From Paraphotobacterium marinum (GTDB lineage: Bacteria > Pseudomonadota > Gammaproteobacteria > Enterobacterales > Vibrionaceae), in contig NZ_CP022356.1 of the NCBI RefSeq assembly GCF_002216855.1, positions 186,001 through 250,000 on the forward strand: a stretch of DNA of 64,000 nucleotides. Reading direction: 5' to 3'. The position numbers and the translations under genes are program-made. Shown here piece after piece: positions 1-8,839 of the stretch. The stretch's first letter is position 1, and each line of letters starts with the position of its first letter. The notes under the pieces were generated by a model. The model had not been told where the DNA came from and did no database searches. It saw nothing but the letters and a program-made list of their open reading frames with translations.

Positions 1-110
1 ACAAAGCCACCAATTGATAATGATGTCCCATCTTGATCATAAATAGTAGCACCATGAGATACTGACGTTATTAGACTAGTTAACCCTAATGCAAATAAAA
101 TTTTTTTCAC
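1..110 (-). CDS. Outer-membrane porin-like protein, N-terminal fragment
   Basis: This is the 5' end of a gene that runs off the left edge of the window. Reading leftward from a GTG codon at 110, the first 36 codons give a signal peptide (Lys-Lys, a hydrophobic stretch, then a small-residue cleavage region). The mature start reads ATIYDQDGTSLSIGGF, which resembles the first beta strand of general trimeric porins (T-x-Y-x-x-D-G-x-x-L-x-x-x-G). A strong ribosome site, AGGAGG at 119-124, lies 8 bases before the GTG and supports this non-ATG start. A Fur-box-like site sits just upstream, so the porin is probably iron-regulated. Only the first strand is visible, so the porin family is an inference; another beta-barrel protein is possible. 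Confidence 0.6.
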   Translation of the reverse strand, partial: MKKILFALGLTSLITSVSHGATIYDQDGTSLSIGGF

Positions 111-129
111 TTTTCCTTCCTCCTGACTC

Positions 130-154
130 TTTAATGATTATCATTATCATTATC
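130..154. promoter_or_regulatory. Fur-box-like site upstream of the porin gene
   Basis: The 19 bases at 130-148 match the GATAATGATTATCATTATC Fur consensus at 17 positions, and a further overlapping hexamer continues to 154. On the minus strand it reads as three GATAAT hexamers followed by CATT. It lies 20-44 bases upstream of the porin GTG, where bound Fur would cover the promoter or ribosome site. Binding is inferred from the match. Confidence 0.65.
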
Positions 155-240
155 GTTTTGAGAGATTCATCATACTTAATTTTAAAGTGATAAATATAGG
201 GTCAATACCTGAAATAAACTTAGCTTTTTTGGAATTTGTT

Positions 241-259
241 GATAATAAGTACCATTATC
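241..259. promoter_or_regulatory. Second Fur-box-like site, upstream of the MFS gene
   Basis: GATAATAAGTACCATTATC matches the Fur consensus at about 15 of 19 positions, with both outer GATAAT/ATTATC arms perfect. It lies 67 bases upstream of the MFS start at 326, so the divergent gene may also be iron-repressed. Confidence 0.5.
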
Positions 260-325
260 ACTATTGTTGTGACCTTGTTTAATAAATTTTCGAAATAAAA
301 AAATTAATGAGGTGAGTGTTAAATT

Positions 326-1612
326 ATGAATAACTTAAAAAATACATTTATAGTTAGTACAGCTTTGATGCTAGAGTGGCTTGAATTTGGAATGTATGGA
401 TATGCTGGGGTATATTTATCTAAAACATTTTTTAGTCACTCTACTATTACCCAAGGATATTTTTTTGTTTTTGCTATTTTTGCAATAAGCTACTTTATGC
501 GACCAATAGGTGGTGTGATAATTAGTCACTTTAGTGATAAATATGGCCGATTAAGAGCTATTAAAGGTTGTGTTGCACTTATGAGTATCCCTCTTTTAGT
601 TATTGCCATTCTTCCAGGGTACAATGACTGGGGTTCTATATCATGTTTTGTTTTACTGTTCGCTAGAATGCTTCAGGGTTTTTCGTTAGGGGGGCAAATA
701 ACAGGTGCATTAGTTTTAATATCAGAGAGTGCATTGCCAGAAAATAGATCTTTATTAGTTTCATTCGCTGTTTCAGCTCAACAATTAGGTGTTTGTTTAG
801 CTGGATTTATGATTTCTTTTAGTTCACTCTTTTTTACAGCACATAATTTTCAAAGTTACGGTTGGCGATTGGGATTTATTTTATGTTTTATAACAGCAAT
901 AGTGTCTTATAAGTTATTAAATCAAGCCATTGAATCTATTTATTTTAAAAATATTGAAAACAAAAATAAAATATTGGATTATCCAGTCTTAGGATGCTTA
1001 AAAAAAGATTACTTAGGAATGTTAAGAGTTATTATTTTATTAGCTTTTGCTGGTGTGACCTATTTTATGGTAAGTGTCTATATGATGAACCACTTCATAG
1101 TTATTAATGATATTAAACAAAAGTACACACCTATATCTATTATATTTATGACTACGTTAGCTACTATTCCTGCAATTATTTTACCTCCATTTATCGGGAG
1201 CTTGTGTGACAAAATCGGAAGAAAGCCATTATTATTTTTATCTACTACTTTGATTACGATAGCAATGCCTTTCTTTTTTTATATTTCAAATGAGCACAAT
1301 TTATTATCATTTATTATTAGTACTTCAATAATGTTATCATTAAATGTGATCTTTATGGTTGCTAGTCAAACCTATTTTACGGAAATTTTTCCAACTAAAT
1401 ATCGCCACAGCGCTTTAGCCTTGAGTTGTAATGTAGCACAAGCTTTTTTTGCTGGAATTACGCCAATATTATCTTTTTATTTAAGCAATAGATTTGGAGA
1501 CTTTGCACCAAGTTATTACTTTTATATTATTGCAATGATTACATTTTTAACATGTTTCTTTTTGGTAGAAACTAAAACAGAAAATGCCTTTGAAACAATT
1601 TTAGTTAAATAG
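326..1612 (+). CDS. MFS transporter, metabolite:H+ symporter (ProP/MHS-like) type
   Basis: This is a 428-residue inner-membrane protein with about 12 hydrophobic segments. It carries the MFS loop 2-3 signature near residues 71-77 (DKYGRLR) and its internal repeat CDKIGRKP in the second half. The N-terminal pattern (LEWLEFGMYGY) and the SESALPENR stretch fit the MHS branch, which includes ProP and the MFS proteins of some siderophore loci such as legiobactin and rhizoferrin. The start has a GAGGTGAG ribosome site 9 bases upstream. A Fur-box-like site at 241-259 suggests expression under iron limitation, so import or export of an iron chelate is a reasonable guess. The substrate cannot be read from the sequence. 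Confidence 0.8.
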   Translation: MNNLKNTFIVSTALMLEWLEFGMYGYAGVYLSKTFFSHSTITQGYFFVFAIFAISYFMRPIGGVIISHFSDKYGRLRAIKGCVALMSIPLLVIAILPGYNDWGSISCFVLLFARMLQGFSLGGQITGALVLISESALPENRSLLVSFAVSAQQLGVCLAGFMISFSSLFFTAHNFQSYGWRLGFILCFITAIVSYKLLNQAIESIYFKNIENKNKILDYPVLGCLKKDYLGMLRVIILLAFAGVTYFMVSVYMMNHFIVINDIKQKYTPISIIFMTTLATIPAIILPPFIGSLCDKIGRKPLLFLSTTLITIAMPFFFYISNEHNLLSFIISTSIMLSLNVIFMVASQTYFTEIFPTKYRHSALALSCNVAQAFFAGITPILSFYLSNRFGDFAPSYYFYIIAMITFLTCFFLVETKTENAFETILVK

Positions 1613-1681
1613 ACTATATTTCAAATTGAATGGTATTAGCTTATTAATATATAATGAATCAAACTTTATAAAATTAACGAT

Positions 1682-2242
1682 ATGTTTTTTATGATCTTTT
1701 TTAAAGATATCGTATTGAGAAAAGCAAAAGATAACGAGTTAGATGAACTGTATAACCTTGAAACTCAAAATATAGAATGGACTAAATTTAATGGACCGTA
1801 TTTTGGTTATAAAAAACCTAGCTTAGAAGAATATAATAATAACACTTTTAAAAAGTTGCAGTTAGGTAAAACACATTTAGTTATTGAGTACAACAAAGTA
1901 ATTATAGGGGTTGTTTCTTATTATTGGGAATGTGAAGATACAAGATGGCTTGAAGCAGGTATAGTGATTTATAATAATAATTGTTGGGGAAAGCAATTAG
2001 GCAAAAAAGTAATGATAGCTTGGGTATCCAACTTATTTGAATCGCTTAATAGTATTGAACGAATTGGACTAACCACATGGTCAGGCAATAAAAGAATGAT
2101 GAAATGTGCAGAGTCAATCGGTTTTCAGTTAGAAGGGCGAATTAGAAAAGTTAGATATTATAACGGTGTTTTTTATGACTCTATGAAATATGGAGTTTTA
2201 AGAGAAGAATGGGCTAAATACGAATATAATGTTTTTTTATAA
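1682..2242 (+). CDS. GNAT N-acetyltransferase, RimJ/RimL-like
   Basis: The 186-residue protein has the Acetyltransf_3 layout: beta strand LRKA near residues 12-15, a central VIEYNKVIIGVVSYYW sheet, an acetyl-CoA loop around WGKQLGKKVM, and the late ARKSIGF-like segment CAESIGFQLEGRIR typical of RimJ/RimL relatives. It probably transfers acetyl from acetyl-CoA to an amine on a small molecule or protein N terminus. It follows the MFS gene by 69 bases on the same strand and may share its transcript. No ribosome site is obvious before the ATG at 1682; the Met at residue 4 (1691) is an alternative start. The acceptor is unknown. Confidence 0.75.
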   Translation: MFFMIFFKDIVLRKAKDNELDELYNLETQNIEWTKFNGPYFGYKKPSLEEYNNNTFKKLQLGKTHLVIEYNKVIIGVVSYYWECEDTRWLEAGIVIYNNNCWGKQLGKKVMIAWVSNLFESLNSIERIGLTTWSGNKRMMKCAESIGFQLEGRIRKVRYYNGVFYDSMKYGVLREEWAKYEYNVFL

Positions 2243-2290
2243 ATTAATAATTTTGTAAAAACAAATAGTTTCTTTCTAAAAGGAGGTTTT

Positions 2291-2563
2291 ATGAAAATGA
2301 TGAATAAAATAAAGTTTGCGGTGTTTTCTTTTTTTCTGTTAATGCTAACTGGCTGCTCAAAGTCAGTAGATTATTATATGAAGCATCCAGATGAAGCAAG
2401 AAGCAAAGCCGAAACATGTCGATGGAAACATAATGACTCTTCAGAGTGTGTAAATGCTTTAACCGCAGTAAAAAAACTGGATCAAAAGACATTTAATGAC
2501 TTTTTTGGTGAAATTTTTGACGATGGCGATAAGGATAAAAATAAACAAAAAAATAAAGATTAA
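2291..2563 (+). CDS. EexN-like lipoprotein
   Basis: This is a 90-residue lipoprotein with a lipobox LTGC (Cys at residue 22) after a classic signal peptide. The mature part has the pattern of the EexN entry-exclusion family: SVDYYMKHPDEARSKAETC, then a short spacer and SSECVNA. EexN proteins on IncN-type plasmids block redundant conjugative entry, but many chromosomal homologues have no known role. The tail is a charged Asp/Lys-rich stretch. The start is fixed by AGGAGG five bases upstream. No conjugation genes are nearby, so family membership is supported but an exclusion function is not. Confidence 0.7.
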   Translation: MKMMNKIKFAVFSFFLLMLTGCSKSVDYYMKHPDEARSKAETCRWKHNDSSECVNALTAVKKLDQKTFNDFFGEIFDDGDKDKNKQKNKD

Positions 2564-2720
2564 AATTTCAGACAATGAATTGCACAGACTAATCAAGTTT
2601 TCTTATATTTAGTATTTGTCCTTCTAATATTATCAACATAACTTGCAATCCAGGTGATTGATTTTTTTTACCAAAATTATATTTGTGTGAAGCTTAAAAT
2701 GATATTCCTTTATTAATTAT

Positions 2721-3530
2721 ATGATTGAAAAAATATACACTACAAAAAAATATTTTGACATTGATGATCTTTCAAATATCCCACAATCTAGTGGCGTTTA
2801 TTTATTTTGGAGTAATTCTGCAAATTATCCAAAATATATTGGAAAGAGTATCAATCTCAAAAAAAGAGTAAAACAACACTTTTACCAGTCTAAGAAGAAC
2901 TTGAAAGAAAAAAAAATAACTTCAAATATTTGTGGAATTGAGTGTATCGAAACTGATGGAGAGCTAAGCGCTTTGCTTCTAGAGTCAAAACTTATTAAAG
3001 CATTAAATCCGCTTATGAATCGATTACTAAAAAAGAATAAAGCACTTCACTCCTTTATTCTTAATGAAGATAGTGATATTCAAATTAAAACTTTCTCTCA
3101 TTCTAATGAAGAAAATTTTTTCAATAAGAATCTTTACGGACTTTATAAGTCACCAAAACAAGCTGAAGAACATTTAAGGAAAATAGCTAATAAAGAAAAT
3201 TTATGTTGGAAGTTAACTGGTCTAGAAAAGTGTAAAAATGCATGTTTTAATTTTCAGATAAAAAAGTGTTTAGGGGCTTGTATAGGTAAAGAAAATTCAA
3301 GTGTACATTTTCAACGTTTAAAAAAAGCACTTGAAAACCTTCAAACTGGTGTTTGGCCTAAAAACAAAATAGTTAAAATTAATGAACATCAGACCAAACA
3401 CATTATTATTAATTGGAAGTATTGTGGAACAGAATATAACCAAGTAGATCCAAATAATCTAAAGTTTAATTATGATGAGTTTAAAATTATTTATAGTTAC
3501 TTTGTGAAAAACAAAATCATTTTATTTTAA
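2721..3530 (+). CDS. cho: Cho-like GIY-YIG endonuclease (UvrC N-terminal homologue)
   Basis: The 269-residue protein has the GIY-YIG nuclease fold: GVY at about residues 25-27, YIG at 39-41, conserved basic KKRVKQH, and a Glu in ALLLESKLIK. A UvrC/Cho-type cysteine cluster follows (CWKLTGLEKCKNAC...CLGAC). This is the layout of E. coli Cho (295 residues), which makes the 3' incision during nucleotide excision repair of bulky lesions. It lacks the UvrB-binding UVR motif, the RNase H-like domain and the helix-hairpin-helix domain of UvrC, so it is a separate gene and not a truncated uvrC. No LexA site or ribosome site was recognised. Its 3' end overlaps the convergent hypothetical gene by 14 bases. 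Confidence 0.85.
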   Translation: MIEKIYTTKKYFDIDDLSNIPQSSGVYLFWSNSANYPKYIGKSINLKKRVKQHFYQSKKNLKEKKITSNICGIECIETDGELSALLLESKLIKALNPLMNRLLKKNKALHSFILNEDSDIQIKTFSHSNEENFFNKNLYGLYKSPKQAEEHLRKIANKENLCWKLTGLEKCKNACFNFQIKKCLGACIGKENSSVHFQRLKKALENLQTGVWPKNKIVKINEHQTKHIIINWKYCGTEYNQVDPNNLKFNYDEFKIIYSYFVKNKIILF

Positions 3531-3879
3531 CATATATAGTTGAGCCATCTGGGCAATAAATATGACTCAAACCAAAAGAATAAGTCCCATCATCCTCTTC
3601 AATACTCCAATTTAAAAGAATTTCTTTTTTAAATAAGCTATCAGTTATAAAATCTTTATCATGCACTATAACTTTATTATTTTCACAAATATATTTATCA
3701 TTAGATTCCTTAATATTCACCTTTTCTGGTTCAAGATATTCTAGTACGATTTGCTTTAATGTTAAGTTTGAATTTTGTTGTAATCGTACTTTCTCTACAT
3801 GCTCTAAAATTGGATTCCAGATAGTTTCAAAATTTATGGAGGAGTCGATTTGGCTGTTAAGTTCTGTAAATTTTTTCAT
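3517..3879 (-). CDS. Hypothetical protein
   Basis: I recognise no family. The predicted product is about 120 residues, soluble and acidic. A helical N-terminal half (LEHVEKVRLQQNSNLTLKQIVLEYLE) is followed by a C-terminal half that looks beta-rich (TYSFGLSHIYCPDGSTIYVKIK). I chose the Met at 3879 because the longer version, starting at 3921, adds an AT-rich, low-complexity leader. Neither start has a clear ribosome site. A run of ten T's and nine A's lies upstream (3924-3945). The 3' end overlaps cho. Confidence 0.5.
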   Translation of the reverse strand: MKKFTELNSQIDSSINFETIWNPILEHVEKVRLQQNSNLTLKQIVLEYLEPEKVNIKESNDKYICENNKVIVHDKDFITDSLFKKEILLNWSIEEDDGTYSFGLSHIYCPDGSTIYVKIK

Positions 3880-4072
3880 AAAGTTGTTTTTTTTATAAAT
3901 AATGAATTTAATAATATACAAACTTTTTTTTTTGTGAAAAAAAAATAGAAATAAATAAGACCTAAGATATCTTTTATTTCTTATTTTTGAGACCTGAATA
4001 AATTACTCAAAAAGTTTTTTGAGAAAATTCTACAATAATAAAATTCAAGTAATCATATTTGAGGGTTATGTG

Positions 4073-5590
4073 ATGAGAAAATTGATAATTTTAATATGTA
4101 TGTTATTTTCATCAATTATCGTTTCAGAGGAACAAAAAACTCCCAATTACAATAATTTTATTCCTCCTGAAATCATGACACCAGATGAAGTTAAAACAAG
4201 AATAGGAACGTTAGAATTTTTTGATGGTTTGCCAAGTGAAAATACGGTCAAATTGTTATATGATAATTTGGATTTTATAAGGGGAGTTGATGCTTTCTTA
4301 AATTTCGTTCCAGCCGCTTCGCTCGAATCAGTAAGAGTCGGACATAAAAAATATGGTGTTCAAAACTCAAATCAAGTTGTTATCTTTGAATCATTAATGG
4401 ACTCTAACCCATTATGGTTAACTGGAAATACTGATACCGTTTATGCTTCTACATTTATTGATTTAAGAAAAAATGGTTTAACCGTTATTGAAATACCACC
4501 CGGAATGGGCCCTGGGACTGTTAATGATGCCTATTTTAGGTATATTATAGATATGGGGACTCCTGGACCAGATAAAGGAAAAGGCGGAAAATATTTATTA
4601 GTACCCCCTGATTTTAAAGGTGAAGTACCTAAAGGTTATTATGTTGCAAAAACCTCATCTTACATAAATTGGTTAATATTAAGGGGGTTTTTGAAGGATG
4701 GCTCTACTGATTATTCTGTAAATCTTCTTAAAAATGGTTTGAAAATATATCCTTACTCGACAAAAGATAACCCAGAAAAAATGGAATTCATTGATGTATC
4801 AGGTTTACCTGTTAACACCATTCATGCAAATAACTATATGTTTTTTATGGAATTAAATGACGTTATTCAACGTGAACCAGTGGATTTTATTAGTCCTGAA
4901 CTTCGTGGAATTTTATCAAGTATCGGAATGGAAAAAGGCAAATCATTTTCACCAGATGAACGACTTAAAAATATCTTGACTGACTCTGTCGCTGTGGCCA
5001 ATGGTACAGCCAGATCTCTTGCATTTAGCCCAAGAGAAAAGGATGCCTACATTTATCCTGATCTATATTGGCAAACTGCTTTTGTAGGAAATGATTATAG
5101 ATGGTTAAAAGACAACGGTACTGGAGGTAGATTCTTAGATGCAAGAACTCTTTATTTTTATATCGCTACCGTAAACACGCCAGCAATGCAGGCAAAACTA
5201 CCTGGAGTAGGCTCTCAATATGCTTATTTAGCAGTGGATGAAAGTAAAAACTACTTACATGGTAGTAAAAAATATAAATTAACATTGCCCGCTAATATAC
5301 CTGCTAAAGATTTTTGGTCAATTGTTGTTTATGATCCTCAGACTAGATCTGAATTACAAACTTCACAACCCTTTCCAAGTAAAAATAATAAACGTAATAC
5401 TGATTTAAAATTTAATTCAGATGGAAGTATAGATTTGTTTTTTTCTCCTGAAGCACCAGAGAAAATGAAAAGTAATTGGATACAAACTGTTCCTAATAAA
5501 GGTTGGTTTCTTCTTTTAAGATTATATGGTCCAACCAATGCTTATTTTGATCAGACATGGAAACCTGGTAGTTTAACCTTAATTGAATAA
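4073..5590 (+). CDS. Secreted DUF1254/DUF1214 domain protein
   Basis: The ~505-residue product has a signal peptide (MRKLIILICMLFSSIIVSEE). It then has a DUF1254 domain, including the conserved GNTDTVYASTFIDL stretch and IPPGMGPGTVNDAY, and a C-terminal DUF1214 domain (KYKLTLPANIPAKDFWSIVVYD... ending GWFLLLRLYGP). Proteins of this two-domain type are exported and common in proteobacteria; their biochemical role is not established. The ORF can be extended to a TTG at 4019, but GAGGG at 4061-4065 and the signal peptide support the ATG at 4073. It stands alone, with no obvious operon partner. Confidence 0.85.
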   Translation: MRKLIILICMLFSSIIVSEEQKTPNYNNFIPPEIMTPDEVKTRIGTLEFFDGLPSENTVKLLYDNLDFIRGVDAFLNFVPAASLESVRVGHKKYGVQNSNQVVIFESLMDSNPLWLTGNTDTVYASTFIDLRKNGLTVIEIPPGMGPGTVNDAYFRYIIDMGTPGPDKGKGGKYLLVPPDFKGEVPKGYYVAKTSSYINWLILRGFLKDGSTDYSVNLLKNGLKIYPYSTKDNPEKMEFIDVSGLPVNTIHANNYMFFMELNDVIQREPVDFISPELRGILSSIGMEKGKSFSPDERLKNILTDSVAVANGTARSLAFSPREKDAYIYPDLYWQTAFVGNDYRWLKDNGTGGRFLDARTLYFYIATVNTPAMQAKLPGVGSQYAYLAVDESKNYLHGSKKYKLTLPANIPAKDFWSIVVYDPQTRSELQTSQPFPSKNNKRNTDLKFNSDGSIDLFFSPEAPEKMKSNWIQTVPNKGWFLLLRLYGPTNAYFDQTWKPGSLTLIE

Positions 5591-5692
5591 ATTTCTAAAA
5601 GTTAATGAATGATCATAATTTTTAATGTAAATTTTCATTATAATTAAAATTCATTTATTAACTCTTAATTTTTTTGATTACAGGCCTAACAT

Positions 5693-6384
5693 ATGATTAA
5701 AAGAAAACTTCCTATTTTAATATTAGTCATAGGTCTAATAATTTTTTATTCGTTAGATATCACTCATTATGTATCTATGGAGAACTTTTCAAAACATTAC
5801 AAAACTATACTTTTATGGTCTAACAACCATGTAGGGTATAGTATTTTAATATTTGTTATAACTTACATAGCTGTTGTGTCCTTTTCCATACCAATAGCAA
5901 CACTTTTGACATTAGTTGGTGGTTTTTTGTATGGAATTTATTTAGGGACAATTTTAGTTGTTTTATCCGCAACAATAGGCGGGGTAATAACTTTTATAAG
6001 TTTTCGGTATTCTTTTAATAATAATTCTAACAAAAAAATTTCTGAAGGGCAGATAAATAATTTTCAAAAGGGCTTTCGTAAAAATGCTATTTCCTATCTA
6101 TTATTTTTGAGATTAGTACCTCTTTTCCCTTTTTTTTAGTCAATATAGCTTGTGGTTTAATAAAAATTAAAACCAAAGATTTTATTTTAGGAACTTTTTT
6201 TGGAATAATTCCCGGAACATTTGTATATGTTTGGGTAGGTAGTGGTATAGGTTTTACTTTTATGAAAGGTAGCGACATAAATTATAAAATTATTTTCGAA
6301 CCACAAATATTATTTCCATTATTAGCATTATCAATCTTAGCTTTGATTCCTATCGTATATAAAAAAATTAAAGCTTCTAAATAA
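5693..6384 (+). pseudogene. VTT/TVP38-TMEM64 family membrane protein, frameshifted
   Basis: The first frame (5693-6139) encodes a signal-anchor and the VTT domain core (LTLVGGFLYGIYLGTILVVLSATIGGVITF... RLVPLFPFF), then stops at TAG. Adding one T to the T8 run at 6130-6137 joins it to a second frame that continues as LVNIACGLIKIKTKDFILGTFFGIIPG and ends at 6384, giving about 230 residues, the usual family length. VTT proteins are inner-membrane proteins; some, such as DedA, act in lipid scrambling. The flavoprotein gene starts 19 bases downstream, and VTT proteins often neighbour or are fused to such oxidoreductases. Whether the frameshift is real, programmed or a read error cannot be told here. 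Confidence 0.85.
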
Positions 6385-6403
6385 AATAGGGTACTTTCAA
6401 AAC

Positions 6404-7822
6404 ATGGACAATATAAAAACTGATATTTGTGTGATTGGTGCTGGATCTGGTGGTTTATCTTTTGCAGCAGGTGCTGCTCAAATGGGAGCAAGCGTGGTTC
6501 TTTTTGAAAAGGGAAAAATGGGAGGTGACTGCTTAAATTATGGCTGTGTACCATCTAAGTCTTTAATTGAAAGCTCTAAATATGCATCCATTGCCTATAA
6601 GGCAAAAAGTTTAGGTGTAGAAATTAATAATATTCAATTAGATGTCCAAGATATTATGAGTCATATAAAGAATGTTATTAAAAAAATAGAGCCACATGAT
6701 TCAGTTGAAAGGTTTGAAAACCTAGGCGTTAAAGTTATTCAATCTAAAGCTTCTTTTATTGATTCAAAGTCAGTTCAGGGTGAAAACTGTGTTGTCAGAG
6801 CAAAGTATTTTATTATAGCAACAGGCTCGTCACCTCGAATTATTCCCTTTAATGGATTAAATTTAAATAGGGTGTTAACCAACGAGAATATATTTGACTT
6901 AAATTATATACCGAAGACATTACTGGTTATTGGAGGAGGACCGATAGGCTGCGAGCTTGCACAAGCTTTCGCCTCTTTTGGTACTAACATTATTATTTTA
7001 GAAAATAGTGATAAAATTTTGGGGATGTTAGATAGCTCATCGAGAGACATTCTTTTAGATTCTTGGAAAAACTTACCTATAGATGTTTTCACTTCTGTAA
7101 CAGACATCAATTTTTCTGATAGTAATAGCATTAGAAAAGTTAGTTTTATTACAGAAAAAATAAAAAATGAAATTATTTTTGATGATATTTTAATGGCCAC
7201 GGGTCGAGAGCCGAATCTATCGATTTTAAATCTAGATAATGCAAACATATTCTTTGATTCAAAAGGAATTATAGTAGATTCTTATCAAAGAACGAACCAA
7301 AAGAGGATATTTGCTATAGGTGATTGCGCTTCTAGATTTCAGTTTACACATAATGCAAGTTATCAAGCTAGTGCTTTAATCCAAACGATACTTTTTAAGT
7401 TGCCTAAGAAGGTATCATATAATTATTTTCCTTATTGTATTTACACTAATCCTGAAATAGCACACGTTGGTATTTGTGTTGCTGATGCAAAAAAACAAGG
7501 TTTAACAATTTTATCCTTAGAGTATGAAGGAAATGATCGAGCAATCGCAACAGTAAATGAATTAGGATTGATACAAGTATCAACTGACAAAAGGGGATAT
7601 ATTTATGGCGTCACAATAATAGGCGCAAATGCTGGCGAATTAATTACCCAGTGGACAATATTAATGTCGAATAAAAAAAAATTAAAGCATATGGCCTCAA
7701 CTATTGTACCTTACCCAACTCTAAGTGAATTAAACAAAAGAGTTGCAGGAAGTTTTTATACACCAAAATTATTTTCAAAAAAGGTTCAATCGATAGTAAA
7801 AGCCCTCATGAAAATTTCTTAA
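6404..7822 (+). CDS. FAD-dependent pyridine nucleotide-disulfide oxidoreductase (MerA/Lpd-like)
   Basis: The 472-residue flavoprotein has an N-terminal FAD dinucleotide fold (GAGSGG, residues 12-17), the redox-active pair in GDCLNYGCVPSK (CxxxxC, about residues 45-50), an NAD(P)H fold (GGGPIGCELAQAF) and the second FAD motif FAIGDCA. A dimerisation domain follows, ending in YPTLSELNKRVAG. The position of the catalytic His of dihydrolipoamide dehydrogenase (HxHPTLSE) holds YPTLSE, so this is not a true Lpd. It belongs to the uncharacterised MerA-like group that pairs with VTT membrane proteins, as here. The physiological electron acceptor is unknown. Confidence 0.85.
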   Translation: MDNIKTDICVIGAGSGGLSFAAGAAQMGASVVLFEKGKMGGDCLNYGCVPSKSLIESSKYASIAYKAKSLGVEINNIQLDVQDIMSHIKNVIKKIEPHDSVERFENLGVKVIQSKASFIDSKSVQGENCVVRAKYFIIATGSSPRIIPFNGLNLNRVLTNENIFDLNYIPKTLLVIGGGPIGCELAQAFASFGTNIIILENSDKILGMLDSSSRDILLDSWKNLPIDVFTSVTDINFSDSNSIRKVSFITEKIKNEIIFDDILMATGREPNLSILNLDNANIFFDSKGIIVDSYQRTNQKRIFAIGDCASRFQFTHNASYQASALIQTILFKLPKKVSYNYFPYCIYTNPEIAHVGICVADAKKQGLTILSLEYEGNDRAIATVNELGLIQVSTDKRGYIYGVTIIGANAGELITQWTILMSNKKKLKHMASTIVPYPTLSELNKRVAGSFYTPKLFSKKVQSIVKALMKIS

Positions 7823-7889
7823 GAATAATCCTAATAGTATTTAAGTAATTGCCTCAAGAGTAATTACTTAATTTTAGTAGACTATAGAG

Positions 7890-8783
7890 CTAATTATCAT
7901 TACTAGAAATATATTCTTCAATCTTTTCTTTATAAGTATTTGATACCGGTACTTTTTCATTATTTCTTAAATTTACAAAAAGACGATTTGCTTCTTGAGA
8001 CATTTCTGTTGCGCATTGTACATTAATGATGTGACTTCTATGACAACGAATAAATGGGAACGATAACTGCTTTTGTAAGTTACTTATAGTTTCTCTCATG
8101 GGGTATTCATCTTCTTCAGTATGAATAATAACGTAATTAGCAGCACTTTCGATCCATAGTATTTGGCTTGATTTAATTACATGCTCTTTTTGATCTTTTT
8201 TAATTATGAATGTGTTTTCATCTTGTGGTTGTTCGTTTTTTTCATTGTGATTTTCATCATTACCTGAAACACTTTTAGCTATTTCTATGTGTGTAGCTAG
8301 CTTATCAGATGTGGTATAAATAAAACCTAATATGAAAAATAATTGAATGAAGTTTATATATTCAGCAATAAACCACCAACTTAAACCATTACCGTAAAAT
8401 GTCCTTACGATATACCATTTTATGTTAAAAATTGCAGATGAGATATGGTAGAAATAATATGTAAAAACACTAAAAATTGTCAAAAAGAACAGAAGCTGAA
8501 TTAATAGAGTTGAGATGTTTTTTGTTAAATGTTTTGAGGTATTGTCTTTAAATTTTCTACAACCAAAATTTAGAATGAACAAAGTAAATAGCACGTATAT
8601 TAAAATATAACTAATTGTTAAGGCAATAACTGTTAATGTGTTTTGCGCACCTGCATTTGGGCTCAATAAGTCTTTTGTAATTTGAGTGAAGATAGGCTGC
8701 CAAATCCATATCACTTGGAACATGTGAATGATTAAAGCTGTAAGAATAGGTTTTTTATATATCCATTGTAAAATTTTTTGCAT
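7890..8783 (-). CDS. Membrane-anchored LytTR DNA-binding regulator
   Basis: The 297-residue protein has four predicted membrane helices in the first ~165 residues, a polar Asn/Glu/Gln-rich linker, and a C-terminal LytTR domain (about residues 197-292: ILWIESAANYVIIHTEEDEY, FIRCHRSHIINVQ, VPVSNTYKEKI). LytTR domains bind direct repeats in promoters as dimers. No response-regulator receiver domain is present, so sensing probably happens in the membrane part. It lies 56 bases after ybbP on the same strand and could be co-transcribed with ybbAP. A second protein of the same architecture is encoded at 13737-14690. Confidence 0.85.
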   Translation of the reverse strand: MQKILQWIYKKPILTALIIHMFQVIWIWQPIFTQITKDLLSPNAGAQNTLTVIALTISYILIYVLFTLFILNFGCRKFKDNTSKHLTKNISTLLIQLLFFLTIFSVFTYYFYHISSAIFNIKWYIVRTFYGNGLSWWFIAEYINFIQLFFILGFIYTTSDKLATHIEIAKSVSGNDENHNEKNEQPQDENTFIIKKDQKEHVIKSSQILWIESAANYVIIHTEEDEYPMRETISNLQKQLSFPFIRCHRSHIINVQCATEMSQEANRLFVNLRNNEKVPVSNTYKEKIEEYISSNDN

Positions 8784-8839
8784 AATTTAAATTTAGTCTT
8801 TTAAAATGATGATATTTAATAAAATTATTTGTTTTTTTA

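Noticed and set aside
4019-4072. TTG start extending the DUF1254 protein by 18 codons
   Set aside because: The extension precedes a good signal peptide and ribosome site at the ATG at 4073.
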